Below are positions 28,240 through 36,768 of a stretch of 64,000 nt of DNA, in pieces. Below the pieces are notes generated by a model. It saw only the letters and a list, made by a program, of their open reading frames with translations. It was not told the DNA's origin and made no database searches. The position numbers were made by a program, and so were the translations under genes. The stretch is from positions 372,001 through 436,000 of the forward strand of contig JACPYL010000008.1 in assembly GCA_016196065.1 (NCBI GenBank), written 5' to 3'. This stretch comes from Acidobacteriota bacterium (lineage in GTDB: Bacteria; Acidobacteriota; Terriglobia; Terriglobales; Acidobacteriaceae). Each line of letters opens with the position of its first letter. The stretch's first letter is position 1.

Positions 28240-28487
28240 GTCGAACCACCTTTCGTGAACATCCGCGCGGCCTGCCCAGGGACATCCCCACAGACTATCC
28301 CTGATTTGCGGCCATCTTCGGGGGCGAAGAGCGAAACGCAGCGGGCACTGATGGTATCAAATCCGCACCCAGCGGGCCAAGTGGCATGTGTATTCGATTG
28401 GACAAGAAAGTGACATGGCAATGACAAAGCCATAACTGGAGATTGTTAGCCTGAGCACAATCTGCATAACGCAGCATGGAGAAAACT

Positions 28488-28838
28488 ATGTCACGATTCT
28501 GTCTTTGCTTTCTTTTGACCCTCGCCCTGTTCACGACGGCGTGCGGCTATGGGTCTCACTACAACATGGGGGGAACCGGTTCCCCAACACTCACCAGCCT
28601 CGTTCCGGCTACGGCAACGGCGGGCGACGCGACCTTCACACTAACGGTGGATGGCAGCAATTTTGGCGCTGACTCCGTCGTCTTTTGGAATGGCACGGCC
28701 CTGCCTTCGACATATGGCACGGGTAATCAAGTCACCGCTACCGTCTCCGCGCAGGATGTCGCAACCGCCGGCGAGTTCCCGGTGTACGTACGTTCCGCTG
28801 CAAAGAACTCGAACATCATGAATTTCACGGTGCAATAG
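28488..28838 (+). CDS. Lipoprotein with one IPT/TIG domain
   Basis: 116 residues. It begins MSRFCLCFLLTLALFTTAC, a lipoprotein signal peptide with lipobox F-T-T-A-C at residues 15-19. Then comes a short linker and a single Ig-like TIG domain (PTLTSLVPATATAGDATFTL, DGSNFGADSVVFWNGTALPS). I chose ATG 28488, six bases after GGAG. An ATG at 28476 lacks a binding site. TIG domains mediate surface protein or carbohydrate contacts. It is probably anchored in a membrane facing the periplasm or outside. The partner is unknown. Confidence 0.85.
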   Translation: MSRFCLCFLLTLALFTTACGYGSHYNMGGTGSPTLTSLVPATATAGDATFTLTVDGSNFGADSVVFWNGTALPSTYGTGNQVTATVSAQDVATAGEFPVYVRSAAKNSNIMNFTVQ

Positions 28839-28845
28839 CAGCAGG

Positions 28846-29562
28846 TTAAAAGTGGTTGCGCAGGTCGGCGAAATGTTCGACGACGAGCAGGTGTTGCGCA
28901 GCAGGGGCGGGAACGAGTTCGTCGTGTTCGAGAATCCAGGTGTTGTCATGCGGCACGAACACCGCATGCAAACCGGCGGCGAGTGCCGGATTAATATCTG
29001 ATTTCGGACTGTTCCCGACCATCCACGTGCTGTCGGACTGAAGCGCGTATTTGGAAATCACCGACCGGTAACACTTCTCATCCTTCTCCGGAACGATTTC
29101 AATCGCCGCAAAGTACTCCTTCAGTCCTGACCGCTCGACTTTGCCGGCCTGCTCGACGGGATTCCCTTTTGTCACCATCAGAACGTGATGCCGCTCACCC
29201 AGGTAAGCGAGAGTTTCCGGTACGCCTGCCAGTATCTCGATGGGATGTTCGGCGATCTGATGGGCGAAACTTTGAATGCGCTCGTGCAATTCGGGCGTGA
29301 TCGGTTCGACGGAAAGCTTTTCAAAGGTCGCGACCAGCGAATGAGAAAAGCTGTGCAGCCCGTAACCGTGCTTTACGATCGAATCCCGTTCCGCATCGTT
29401 CAGTACTTCCCGAACCTGCTCCGGGGAATGATCCCGATGATCTAGGAAGGAAATAAAGCGGCCAATGGCGCGCTCGAAGTAGATATTGTTCTCCCAGAGG
29501 GTGTCATCGGCATCGATGAGCAGGGTCTGAGCGCCATTTTGCACGGTCATACGTCTAATCAT
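28846..29562 (-). CDS. HAD-superfamily hydrolase
   Basis: 238 residues. Motif I is LLIDADDTLWENN (DxDxT, residues about 15-27). A helical cap follows. Motif II is probably the T in HVLMVTKGNPVEQ, with K from the same segment or nearby. Motif III/IV is MVGNSPKSDINPALAAGLHAVFVP. This is the class I HAD phosphatase pattern. The substrate is unknown. The start could be 29562 (MIRRMTV, GAAGG four bases upstream) or 29550. A still longer frame reaches 29610 but overlaps the divergent peptidase gene. It converges on the TIG lipoprotein gene with a 7-base gap. Confidence 0.88.
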   Translation of the reverse strand: MIRRMTVQNGAQTLLIDADDTLWENNIYFERAIGRFISFLDHRDHSPEQVREVLNDAERDSIVKHGYGLHSFSHSLVATFEKLSVEPITPELHERIQSFAHQIAEHPIEILAGVPETLAYLGERHHVLMVTKGNPVEQAGKVERSGLKEYFAAIEIVPEKDEKCYRSVISKYALQSDSTWMVGNSPKSDINPALAAGLHAVFVPHDNTWILEHDELVPAPAAQHLLVVEHFADLRNHF

Positions 29563-29596
29563 AGCGCCTTCGGGCAACTCCTTGAATTTGATAGAA

Positions 29597-29610
29597 TTGA
29601 ATGCATTCAA
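29597..29610. promoter_or_regulatory. Perfect 14-bp palindrome TTGAATGCATTCAA at a gene start
   Basis: It overlaps the first candidate start codon of the M49-like gene and lies in the intergenic stretch shared with the divergent HAD gene. A dimeric regulator could bind such a site. No regulator gene is adjacent, so this is a guess. Confidence 0.35.
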
Positions 29611-31337
29611 TGAAAAATAATTGGTTCCTGGCGGTTCTCTTTCTCCTTGTCCTCATGTCTATTTCGGGCTCATCACAAACCAAGGCACCTGCGAAAAAGA
29701 CGCGCAAGATGACCGGATCGGCTGCGACCGGCCCGGTTACATCTGGATTGAAAGTCGCTCCCGATCTTGACAAGCGCCTGGCCAAGTTCCGGCGCGTCAA
29801 AATGCCGTTCAACCGCGCTGGGCTGACTGCGCGCGAACAGAAATTGGTCGGCAAACTGGTGGAGGCGTGCGGCTATCTCGACAGTATTTACTGGCGGCAG
29901 AGCGATCCGGAAGCGCTGGCACTCTACCAGTCGCTGGAGTCGAGCACGAATATCCGCGATGTCCGGCTCCGCACGTATTTGAAACTCAATGCCGCGCGCT
30001 TCGACTTGATTGACGAAAATAAGCCGTTTGTTGGCGCCGATCCGATGCCCGCAGGGCGCGGATTTTATCCCACGGACTTGACTCGCGAAAAAGTCGAGCA
30101 GTATGTGAAAGATCATCCCGATCAAAAAGACGCGATCTACGACCAGTTCACCGTGGTCCGATGGAAAGATGGAAAGCTGGAGACGGTTCCCTACCACGTT
30201 TTCTATCGTCCATTTCTTGAGCCGGCGGCAAAGGCGCTGCGGGACGCGGCAATCCTGAGTGATGATCCGGCGTTCGCGAAGTTTCTTGAGTTGCGCGCCG
30301 ATGCGCTTCTGAGTGACGACTACTTTCCGAGCGACCTGGCGTGGCTTGACCTGAAGCATCCGAAATTCGACATTATTTTTGCGCCCTACGAAACCTACAT
30401 GGACAGCCTGCTCGGCGTGAAGGGATCGTACGGAGCGGCTGTTATGGTCCGTAACGAGCGCGAGAGCAAAAAACTGGAACTGTTTCAGAAATACGTTGCC
30501 GACATTCAGGACGCGCTGCCTCTGGCAGCGGAAGACCGTCCGTCAAAGCGCGGGCTGGAAACACCGATGGAAGTGATGGACACTCCATTCCGCGCGGGCG
30601 ATCTGACGCACGGATACCAGGCGGTAGCCGACAATCTGCCAAACGATCCGCGCGTGCATGAACAGAAAGGCAGCAAGAAGCTTTTCTTCAAGAACTTCAT
30701 GGACGCGCGCGTGAACTACGTGTTCCTGCCAGTCGCGCGCAAACTGATGGAACCCAAGCAGGCCGCCAAAGTGACCGGCGACGGATACATGGAAGACACG
30801 ATCATGCACGAGATCGCGCATGGCATCGGTCCGGCATTTGCGCGGACGGCGAATGGGAAAGTCAGCATCCGTGAAGCCATCGGACACGCCTTCAGTGGTC
30901 TGGAAGAAGCGAAAGCTGATGTGGTCGGCATGTTCGGCCTGAAGTGGCTGGTCGATCACGACGCATTGCCCAAAGCAAAGCTGGAAGAGTACTACGCATC
31001 GTATGTCGGAGGAATGTTTCGCACCGTGCGCTTTGGAACAGCCGAGGCCCACGGGCAGGCGGAGATGATGGAGTTCAACTATCTCTCCGAACGCGGGGCG
31101 ATTCACCGCAATGCGAATGGCCGATATGTGGTTGACTACGAGAAGATGCCCGGCGCGGTAGCCGATCTGGCGAAGGAACTCCTCGAAATCGAAGCCACCG
31201 GCGACCGCGAGCGCTGCGAGAACTGGTTCAAGAAGTATGGACAGATGCCGGAGGAGCTGAAAACCGCTCTGAAAGCGGCGTCTGACGTGCCGGTGGATGT
31301 GGATCCGGCGTTTGAGTTTGCGGAGAAGGTGAAGTAG
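29601..31337 (+). CDS. Secreted dipeptidyl-peptidase III-like (M49-related) metallopeptidase
   Basis: 578 residues with a signal peptide (WFLAVLFLLVLMSISGSSQ). The mature part is mostly helical. The zinc site reads MHEIAHGIGPAF near residue 402 (H-E-x-x-H). The third ligand is in GLEEAKADVVGMFG near 434, the E-E-x-K-A-D motif of the M49 group. DPP III proper uses H-E-x-x-G-H, so this is the bacterial variant group whose peptide preference is not settled. ATG 29601 or 29610 may start it. Neither has a strong ribosome site. It stands alone. Confidence 0.8.
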   Translation: MHSMKNNWFLAVLFLLVLMSISGSSQTKAPAKKTRKMTGSAATGPVTSGLKVAPDLDKRLAKFRRVKMPFNRAGLTAREQKLVGKLVEACGYLDSIYWRQSDPEALALYQSLESSTNIRDVRLRTYLKLNAARFDLIDENKPFVGADPMPAGRGFYPTDLTREKVEQYVKDHPDQKDAIYDQFTVVRWKDGKLETVPYHVFYRPFLEPAAKALRDAAILSDDPAFAKFLELRADALLSDDYFPSDLAWLDLKHPKFDIIFAPYETYMDSLLGVKGSYGAAVMVRNERESKKLELFQKYVADIQDALPLAAEDRPSKRGLETPMEVMDTPFRAGDLTHGYQAVADNLPNDPRVHEQKGSKKLFFKNFMDARVNYVFLPVARKLMEPKQAAKVTGDGYMEDTIMHEIAHGIGPAFARTANGKVSIREAIGHAFSGLEEAKADVVGMFGLKWLVDHDALPKAKLEEYYASYVGGMFRTVRFGTAEAHGQAEMMEFNYLSERGAIHRNANGRYVVDYEKMPGAVADLAKELLEIEATGDRERCENWFKKYGQMPEELKTALKAASDVPVDVDPAFEFAEKVK

Positions 31338-31435
31338 GGAGCTTCGGGCTTTGAGCTACGAGCAACCGCTTCTTTGCGAAGCGCGGTGGATGGGCGCACT
31401 CAACGAAATATGCTCGAGTTGGTGAGTTTCTTAAA

Positions 31436-31664
31436 CTGTCATCCTGAGCGCAACAGAGTTATCGGCAAAGCCGATGTAGAGGGTGCCGGAAGCGCTGGCA
31501 ACGTTTCTTCGTAAGTTGCGCGCGACGCAATGTGCCGCAGCGAGTTCGCTGCGTGCTGCGCCGAGTGAATGCCTTGCATCACCTTCGCCACTGCCCCCGG
31601 TGAAGGGATCCTTCGACTCCGCAGAAACTCACTTCGTGAGTTTCTCCTGCGCTCAGGATGACAG
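31436..31664. repeat. Inverted-repeat element bounded by CTGTCATCCTGAGCG
   Basis: The 15-base ends 31436-31450 and 31650-31664 are exact reverse complements and enclose 199 bases without a gene. Inside are smaller hairpins, notably AGAAACTCAC-TTC-GTGAGTTTCT (31623-31645). It is related at its ends to the 5694-5769 palindrome. The rest of the gene-free gap 31338-31715 holds only AGCT-rich words (AGCTCATAGCTCGCGGCTCGCAGCT). Confidence 0.75.
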
Positions 31665-31715
31665 CTGCAGAAAATTGGTTCGCTCGAAGCTCATAGCTCG
31701 CGGCTCGCAGCTACT

Positions 31716-32564
31716 TCACACCCACTCCACCCGCGGCGTCACTGGAATAATCCCCGCCTTGTGTCCCATATCGAGCAACCGCCGGACCGCTTCCCTGCCG
31801 TCGTCGCCGTAGTCGAGGGTGCGTTCGTTGACGTACATGCCGACAAATTTGTCGGCGAGTTGGGCGTCAAGGTCGCGGGCGAATTGCATTGCGTAGGAGA
31901 GAGCTTCTTCGCGGTGATCGAGGGCGTACTGGATGCTGTCGCGCAGGGCCTGGGTCACATTCGTGATCGTTTCAGCGCCGAGCGAGCGGCGGATCGCATT
32001 CCCGCCTAGCGGCAGGGGCAGGCCGGTGACTTTCTGCCACCATTTTCCTAGGTCAACGACGCGCTGCAATCCGGCTTTCGAATAGCTGAGCTGGCCTTCG
32101 TGGATGATCAGTCCGGCTTCGAATTTGCCTTCCACTACCTGCGGGATGATCTGATCGAAGGGAACAACTTCAGTTTCGATCCCCGGCGCGAATAGTTCCA
32201 GGGCTAGATAGGCGGTCGTCAGTTTGCCGGGAATGGCGATTTTGATTTTCTTGATTTCAGTCTGCGAGAAGGGGCGCGGCGAGACGATCATCGGACCGTA
32301 GCCGTCGCCGACGCTGCCTCCGCAGGCCATGAGCGCGTAGTGGTCCTGGATGTAGGGATAGGCGTGAAACGACACTGCCGTCACGTCGTAGACCCCCTCC
32401 TGCGCTTTCTGGTTCAGGGTTTCGATATCGCAAAGAGTGTGGTTGAAACGCAGTCCGGGCACGCGGACTTTGTTGGTGGCGAGGCCGTAGAACATGAAGG
32501 CATCGTCAGAGTCCGGGCTGTGAGCCACGTTGATATCGCGAACGGGAGCGGAGACAGTATTCAT
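31716..32564 (-). CDS. mqnD: 1,4-dihydroxy-6-naphthoate synthase (futalosine pathway)
   Basis: 282 residues with a periplasmic-binding-protein-like fold, but without a signal peptide. It converts cyclic dehypoxanthinyl futalosine to 1,4-dihydroxy-6-naphthoate in menaquinone synthesis. Diagnostic stretches are [19 protein letters not shown] near the N-terminus, [33 protein letters not shown] and [19 protein letters not shown]. The His in IHEGQLSY is the residue usually given as catalytic. mqnA and mqnC are 6-10 kb away on the other strand. The gene is flanked by repeats on both sides. Confidence 0.94.
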   Translation of the reverse strand: MNTVSAPVRDINVAHSPDSDDAFMFYGLATNKVRVPGLRFNHTLCDIETLNQKAQEGVYDVTAVSFHAYPYIQDHYALMACGGSVGDGYGPMIVSPRPFSQTEIKKIKIAIPGKLTTAYLALELFAPGIETEVVPFDQIIPQVVEGKFEAGLIIHEGQLSYSKAGLQRVVDLGKWWQKVTGLPLPLGGNAIRRSLGAETITNVTQALRDSIQYALDHREEALSYAMQFARDLDAQLADKFVGMYVNERTLDYGDDGREAVRRLLDMGHKAGIIPVTPRVEWV

Positions 32565-32600
32565 AAGAATTCAAGGATTTCTACAAGCGGAGGGCTAACC

Positions 32601-32669
32601 CCTCAGGGGCTAAAGCCTGGTCTTCCACTCCGGCATAATCGCAGCGCTGAAGCGCTGCGCCACCCAAAA
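32601..32669 (+). repeat. Composite palindromic repeat, copy 2
   Basis: CCTCAGGGGCTAAAGCCTGG leads, through a spacer, to the hairpin GCAGCGCT-GA-AGCGCTGC (32641-32658) and GCCACCCAAAA. It is joined directly to the 14-bp tandem array. Confidence 0.8.
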
Positions 32670-32808
32670 GCAACGTCATGAATACAACGGCACAGAAGCA
32701 ACCTCGTGAAAGCAACGTCACGATAGCAACGTGGCGAGAGCAGTGTCACGATAACAACGTCTTTGAAGCAACGCCTTGAAAACAACGTCCGTTCTAGGAA
32801 CGTGGAGA
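32669..32808. repeat. Degenerate 14-bp tandem array, ten units
   Basis: Units start at 32669, 32684, 32697, 32711, 32725, 32739, 32753, 32767, 32781 and 32795. The best are AGCAACGTCACGAT, AGCAACGTGGCGAG and AGCAACGCCTTGAA. The approximate consensus is AGCAACGTCACGAA. The last unit contains the bioY stop codon (complement of CTA at 32794). The period is not a multiple of three and there are no spacers. Confidence 0.8.
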
Positions 32809-33369
32809 AAGCCGTTTGTTCCAGCGTTCTGCGAAACCGGCGGCCATTACGATCTTGATCACTTCGGCGAATACGAACCAGTACAAGCCCCACTTGATTG
32901 CCTGCGACATGGAGTGCGTCAGAGCGAACAGCCATCCCAAGCCACCTGCGAACAACACGATCTCACCGGCGAAACCTGCAACGGCCGCCCACGCGAAGCG
33001 TCGCGAGGAATGTTCGTAGATCCATCCGGCAACAAACGCTACCAACGGATACGCCATCAAGAAACCGCCTGTCGGCCCAAGAATCTGTGCGATTCCGCCG
33101 GGGCCAGCCGGATTGAAAACAGGCAGACCGGAGGCTCCTTCCATCAGGTAGACCGCCATCACGGCAAAGCCGCGGCGCGATCCCAGGAGCAATCCGACGA
33201 GCAAGACCCCAAAATTTTGCAGGGTCAGCGGCACGGGCGTAGGCAAAGGCACGGTCAGGCGTGCGCACAGAGCCACAAAGAGGCTGGCGCCGATCACAAT
33301 ACCGGCCTGCTTGGCCCACTCCACGGACCGGCTGGGGCGTTCGAGAGCTTGGATCGCTACTTTGGACAT
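32794..33369 (-). CDS. bioY: Biotin transporter substrate-binding component BioY
   Basis: 191 residues with about six membrane helices. Typical BioY stretches are LTVPLPTPVPLTLQNFGVLL (residues about 38-58, including the P-x-P-x-T-x-Q-x-F core), GLPVFNPAGPGGIAQILGPT and GGFLMAYPLVAFVAGWI. It binds biotin as the S component of an ECF transporter, or works alone. No ecfA or ecfT is in the window. The start at 33369 has GAGGA eight bases upstream. The longer frame from 33456 is rejected. Its 3' end runs into the 14-bp tandem array. A 51-codon membrane gene lies 55 bases upstream on the same strand. Confidence 0.93.
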   Translation of the reverse strand: MSKVAIQALERPSRSVEWAKQAGIVIGASLFVALCARLTVPLPTPVPLTLQNFGVLLVGLLLGSRRGFAVMAVYLMEGASGLPVFNPAGPGGIAQILGPTGGFLMAYPLVAFVAGWIYEHSSRRFAWAAVAGFAGEIVLFAGGLGWLFALTHSMSQAIKWGLYWFVFAEVIKIVMAAGFAERWNKRLSPRS

Positions 33370-33424
33370 AGAAAATCCTCTCTGCGTGGGCGAATCGTAC
33401 ATCTGCAGGTCACACCTCTGCAGA

Positions 33425-33580
33425 TCAAGCCTCGGAAGGAGGCTGGTCGTGGTCATCCAGTGGCGGCTTGGGACTAGCGGCAGGGCGCTTCATTTGATGG
33501 CGCACCTGCACATACAGAAGCATCCCAACCACAACCACTACCACCGTACTGGCTCCGAGTATGAGGAACCACCAGAGCAT
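33425..33580 (-). CDS. Small single-pass membrane protein (51 aa)
   Basis: The reading frame gives MLWWFLILGASTVVVVVV, then GMLLYVQVRHQM, and ends in a Pro/Asp-rich tail (PKPPLDDHDQPPSEA). That is one strong membrane helix followed by a basic patch and a proline-rich cytoplasmic tail. It lies 55 bases upstream of bioY on the same strand and may share a transcript. There is no clear Shine-Dalgarno sequence before the ATG at 33580. The composition is typical of a real small membrane protein. No family is recognised. Confidence 0.55.
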   Translation of the reverse strand: MLWWFLILGASTVVVVVVGMLLYVQVRHQMKRPAASPKPPLDDHDQPPSEA

Positions 33581-33633
33581 CCGCACAGCAATTTAGGATA
33601 GCAGAAGCGAGGGCCGCCGGATTGTGACTCGTG

Positions 33634-34092
33634 TCACTTGGAGGGCTTTGCCATCGATTTCAGGCGCTGCTGGACGTTTTTCGAGACGCGCTCCAGGCGT
33701 TTGCGGGCCAGCTTTGACCCCGTAGCGAGCTTCTCAATGTTGGCGAAGGCATCGGGATTGCCCATCTTCTCGCGGATTTCCTTCAAGAATGGCTGGATCT
33801 TCGCGAAGATGAAAAACATCTCGCCGCTCACTCCACCTTGCAGGAAGAGTTCCTGGTTGACCGCGCCGAGCAGAACCATCGACGACGCCATGTCCCAATA
33901 ACCGCCTACCTGGCGCAGCCAGGCATTTTCCTGACCGGGAAAAGCGTTGGCAACCTTCAGAAATTCGTCGGCACTGGTAGGCCAGAATTCGGCTGTGGCC
34001 CAGTGGCGGGCCTTGCGCATCTCCGCTTCGCGGCGGAGATCGTACAGTTGCATGATGACCTGGGCGTCGTGGGCAGTTGGTTTTTTTGCCAT
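33634..34092 (-). CDS. Conserved-looking hypothetical cytoplasmic protein
   Basis: 152 residues, helical, with a basic C-terminus (SKLARKRLERVSKNVQQRLK). The centre contains WATAEFWPTSADEFLKVANA and ENAWLRQVGGYWDMASSMVL, rich in Trp. It looks globular. I do not recognise a domain. The ATG at 34092 is the only good start. It lies 65 bases downstream of the topA stop on the same strand and could be co-transcribed with topA. Confidence 0.75.
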   Translation of the reverse strand: MAKKPTAHDAQVIMQLYDLRREAEMRKARHWATAEFWPTSADEFLKVANAFPGQENAWLRQVGGYWDMASSMVLLGAVNQELFLQGGVSGEMFFIFAKIQPFLKEIREKMGNPDAFANIEKLATGSKLARKRLERVSKNVQQRLKSMAKPSK

Positions 34093-34157
34093 CGCATTGT
34101 CCTCAGTATTCTGAATTTGAAAGTAGCGCCCGCTCCTTTGTCTGGGACAGGGCGCCG

Positions 34158-36677
34158 CTACGAAACTGTTGCTCCCGCTGCATCCGCGCTGGTTGGTTCC
34201 GCGGCGCGCTCGTAATCACATTCCTTGTTGGGGCAGGCAATCACTGTGCCGTCCTTGCGCAGGCGCTCGACCAGAAATTCGTGACCGCAACTCGGACACT
34301 TCTCCGCAATCGGTTTTGCAGCCGAAGTGAACTTGCACTTTGGATAGCGTCCGCATCCGTAGAACGTGTTGCCTTTGCGGGCACGCTTTTCGACCAGGTC
34401 GCCTTCCTTGCAATCCGGGCACTTTACCCCGATGAAATTCTGCTTCACGTACTTGCAGTCGGGATACCCGCTGCATGACGTGAACTCACCGTAACGCCCG
34501 TGGCGGATGATCAGGTTGCGCGTCTTGCACTCCGGACAGATCTCTTCGAGTGGAATATCCGGCACGCGCTTGCCCTGATCGAGTCGGCGTGTCGTCTTGC
34601 AATCAGGATATCCAGTGCAGGCCATGAACTGGCCAAAGCGTCCGCGCTTGAGAACCATGACCCGGCCGCAGTTCTCGCAATATTCCTCCTGCGCCGTTTC
34701 CTGCATGTCGGCAGAGTCGAGGTCGGGCAGGTTAATCGGATTTTCTTTGGTGAACTTGCAGCTTTCAGGATTTTCCTTGTCGTAGGTGCTGCACGCATAG
34801 AAAGATCCGTGCTTGCCCCACTTGATAACCAGCGGCGAACCGCAGAGTTCACACTTTTCGTCCGTCGGCTTCTCCATACGCTTGATGTTTTCCATGTGCT
34901 TCTCGGCGTATTTGAGATCCTTGGAGAATTTCTTGTAGAACTCGGCGAGCGTGTCGGTCCACGTCTCCTTGCCTTCTTCAATGTCGTCCAGCTCTTCTTC
35001 CAGATGCGCGGTGTACTGGAAATCGAAGATGTCCTTGAAGTTTTCGACCAGCAGGTCGGTAACAACCAGGCCGATTTCGGTCGGAGCAAACTTGCCGCCA
35101 ATCTTGGTGGCGTACTGGCGCTCCTGAATGGTGCTAAGGATGGTTGCGTAGGTCGAGGGACGCCCGATGCCGCGTTCTTCCAGTTCTTTCACGAGCGACG
35201 CTTCGTTGTAGCGCGGAGGCGGCTCGGTGAAATGCTGTTCGGGCTTCAATTCTTTCAACGTCAGCTTCTGTCCGGTTTCGAGCGGCGGTAGTTTGTGTTT
35301 TAGCTCTTCGTCCTCTTCGTCCTTATTGTCCTTGGACTCTTCATAGACTTTGAGGAAGCCGTCGAACTTCATGACCGAACCGGTGACACGGAACCAGAAT
35401 GTTTCGCTGGCGGACTTCGCGTCAATGTCGACCGTCGTCTGATCGAAGATCGCCGGATTCATCTGCGACGCGATGAAGCGCTGCCAGATGAGTTTGTATA
35501 CCTTGAACTCGTCTTCCTGCAGATATTGCTTGACGGTGTCGGGATGCCGCATCGCCGACGTCGGACGAATCGCTTCGTGCGCGGCCTGCGCTTCCTTCTT
35601 CTCCTTATATGTATTCGGCGTCTCCGGAATGTACTGAGGGCCAAACTGCTCGGCAATGTATTCGCGCACTTCGACGATGGCGTCAGGAGAGACGCGGGTC
35701 GAATCGGTACGCATGTAAGTAATCAGGCCGACCAGCCCTTCTTCGCCCAGTTCAATGCCTTCATAGAGTCGCTGCGCGATCATCATCGTGCGCTTGACGC
35801 TGAAGCGCAGCTTGCGCGACGAATCCTGCTGCAACTTGCTGGTCGTGAACGGAGGAGTCGCATTGCGGCGACGCTCTTTCTTTTCTACCGAGCGAACCAG
35901 CCAGTCGGACTTCTCCAGAGCCGCGCGGATCTTTTCGGCGTCCTCGCCGTTGGTGACTTCTACTTTTTCTTCGCCTTTACCGACGAAGCGGGCGTCGAAC
36001 GCCGGGGGCTTGTCGCCCGACAGATGGGCGTCGATGGTCCAATATTCTTTCTTTTCGAAGGCCTTAATCTCGCGTTCGCGATCAACGATCAGGCGCAGCG
36101 CAACGGTCTGGACGCGTCCGGCGGAAATACCACGGCGAACTTTGTCCCATAAAAGAGGAGAGACCTGATATCCCACCAGACGGTCAAGAACGCGGCGAGC
36201 CTGCTGGGCGTCGACCAGGTTGCGATCGATGTCGCGAGGATTTTCAAACGCAGCCTTCACGGCGCGCTGGGTGATTTCGTTGAAGGTGACGCGGCGGATG
36301 TTCACGCCATCGGGATGCTCTTCCAGCTCCTTCTGCGCCTTCTTGCTGACTTTCCCCTTTTTCTTTTTCTTTTCGCCGTCGCCAAGTTCAAACGCAAGGT
36401 GCGCAGCGATGGCTTCGCCTTCGCGGTCCGGGTCTGGCGCCAGGTAGATCATGTCGGCTGACTGCGCCAGCTTCTTCAGCTTGGCGAGCACCTTCTCTTT
36501 GCCAGGGATGACGATGTATTCGGTTTCGAAATCGTTGTCGATGTCGACGCCGAGACTGCTCTTGGGCAGATCCTTCACGTGGCCGTACGAGGCATCCACG
36601 GTGAAGCCCTTGCCTAAATACTTCTGAATTGTTTTCGCCTTGGCAGGCGATTCGACGATGACGAGTCCTTTGGACAA
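34158..36677 (-). CDS. topA: DNA topoisomerase I
   Basis: 839 residues, type IA, relaxing negative supercoils. The Toprim domain begins GLVIVESPAKAKTIQKYLG and includes YLAPDPDREGEAIAAHLAFE near residue 85. The active-site Tyr is in GLITYMRTDSTRVS near residue 322. The C-terminus carries five four-Cys zinc ribbons: CELCG, CENCG, CPECK, CPDCK and CPSCG, each with a second Cys pair. I chose a TTG start at 36677 because GAGGA lies four bases upstream and the Toprim begins at once. The ATG at 36728 would add 17 unlikely residues. dprA lies upstream on the same strand but is separated by the IR-flanked cassette. Confidence 0.96.
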   Translation of the reverse strand: MSKGLVIVESPAKAKTIQKYLGKGFTVDASYGHVKDLPKSSLGVDIDNDFETEYIVIPGKEKVLAKLKKLAQSADMIYLAPDPDREGEAIAAHLAFELGDGEKKKKKGKVSKKAQKELEEHPDGVNIRRVTFNEITQRAVKAAFENPRDIDRNLVDAQQARRVLDRLVGYQVSPLLWDKVRRGISAGRVQTVALRLIVDREREIKAFEKKEYWTIDAHLSGDKPPAFDARFVGKGEEKVEVTNGEDAEKIRAALEKSDWLVRSVEKKERRRNATPPFTTSKLQQDSSRKLRFSVKRTMMIAQRLYEGIELGEEGLVGLITYMRTDSTRVSPDAIVEVREYIAEQFGPQYIPETPNTYKEKKEAQAAHEAIRPTSAMRHPDTVKQYLQEDEFKVYKLIWQRFIASQMNPAIFDQTTVDIDAKSASETFWFRVTGSVMKFDGFLKVYEESKDNKDEEDEELKHKLPPLETGQKLTLKELKPEQHFTEPPPRYNEASLVKELEERGIGRPSTYATILSTIQERQYATKIGGKFAPTEIGLVVTDLLVENFKDIFDFQYTAHLEEELDDIEEGKETWTDTLAEFYKKFSKDLKYAEKHMENIKRMEKPTDEKCELCGSPLVIKWGKHGSFYACSTYDKENPESCKFTKENPINLPDLDSADMQETAQEEYCENCGRVMVLKRGRFGQFMACTGYPDCKTTRRLDQGKRVPDIPLEEICPECKTRNLIIRHGRYGEFTSCSGYPDCKYVKQNFIGVKCPDCKEGDLVEKRARKGNTFYGCGRYPKCKFTSAAKPIAEKCPSCGHEFLVERLRKDGTVIACPNKECDYERAAEPTSADAAGATVS

Positions 36678-36768
36678 TGGTTCCTCAGTTTGCCAATTGT
36701 TGGATTTGAAACTAGCACGAACAGGCAAGGGGCAACAACTGCACTTCCCCGTTAGCTACTAGCTACTG

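Noticed and set aside
32669-32808. CRISPR-like array
   Set aside because: The units are 14 bases long, abut without spacers and are degenerate. There are no cas genes in the window.
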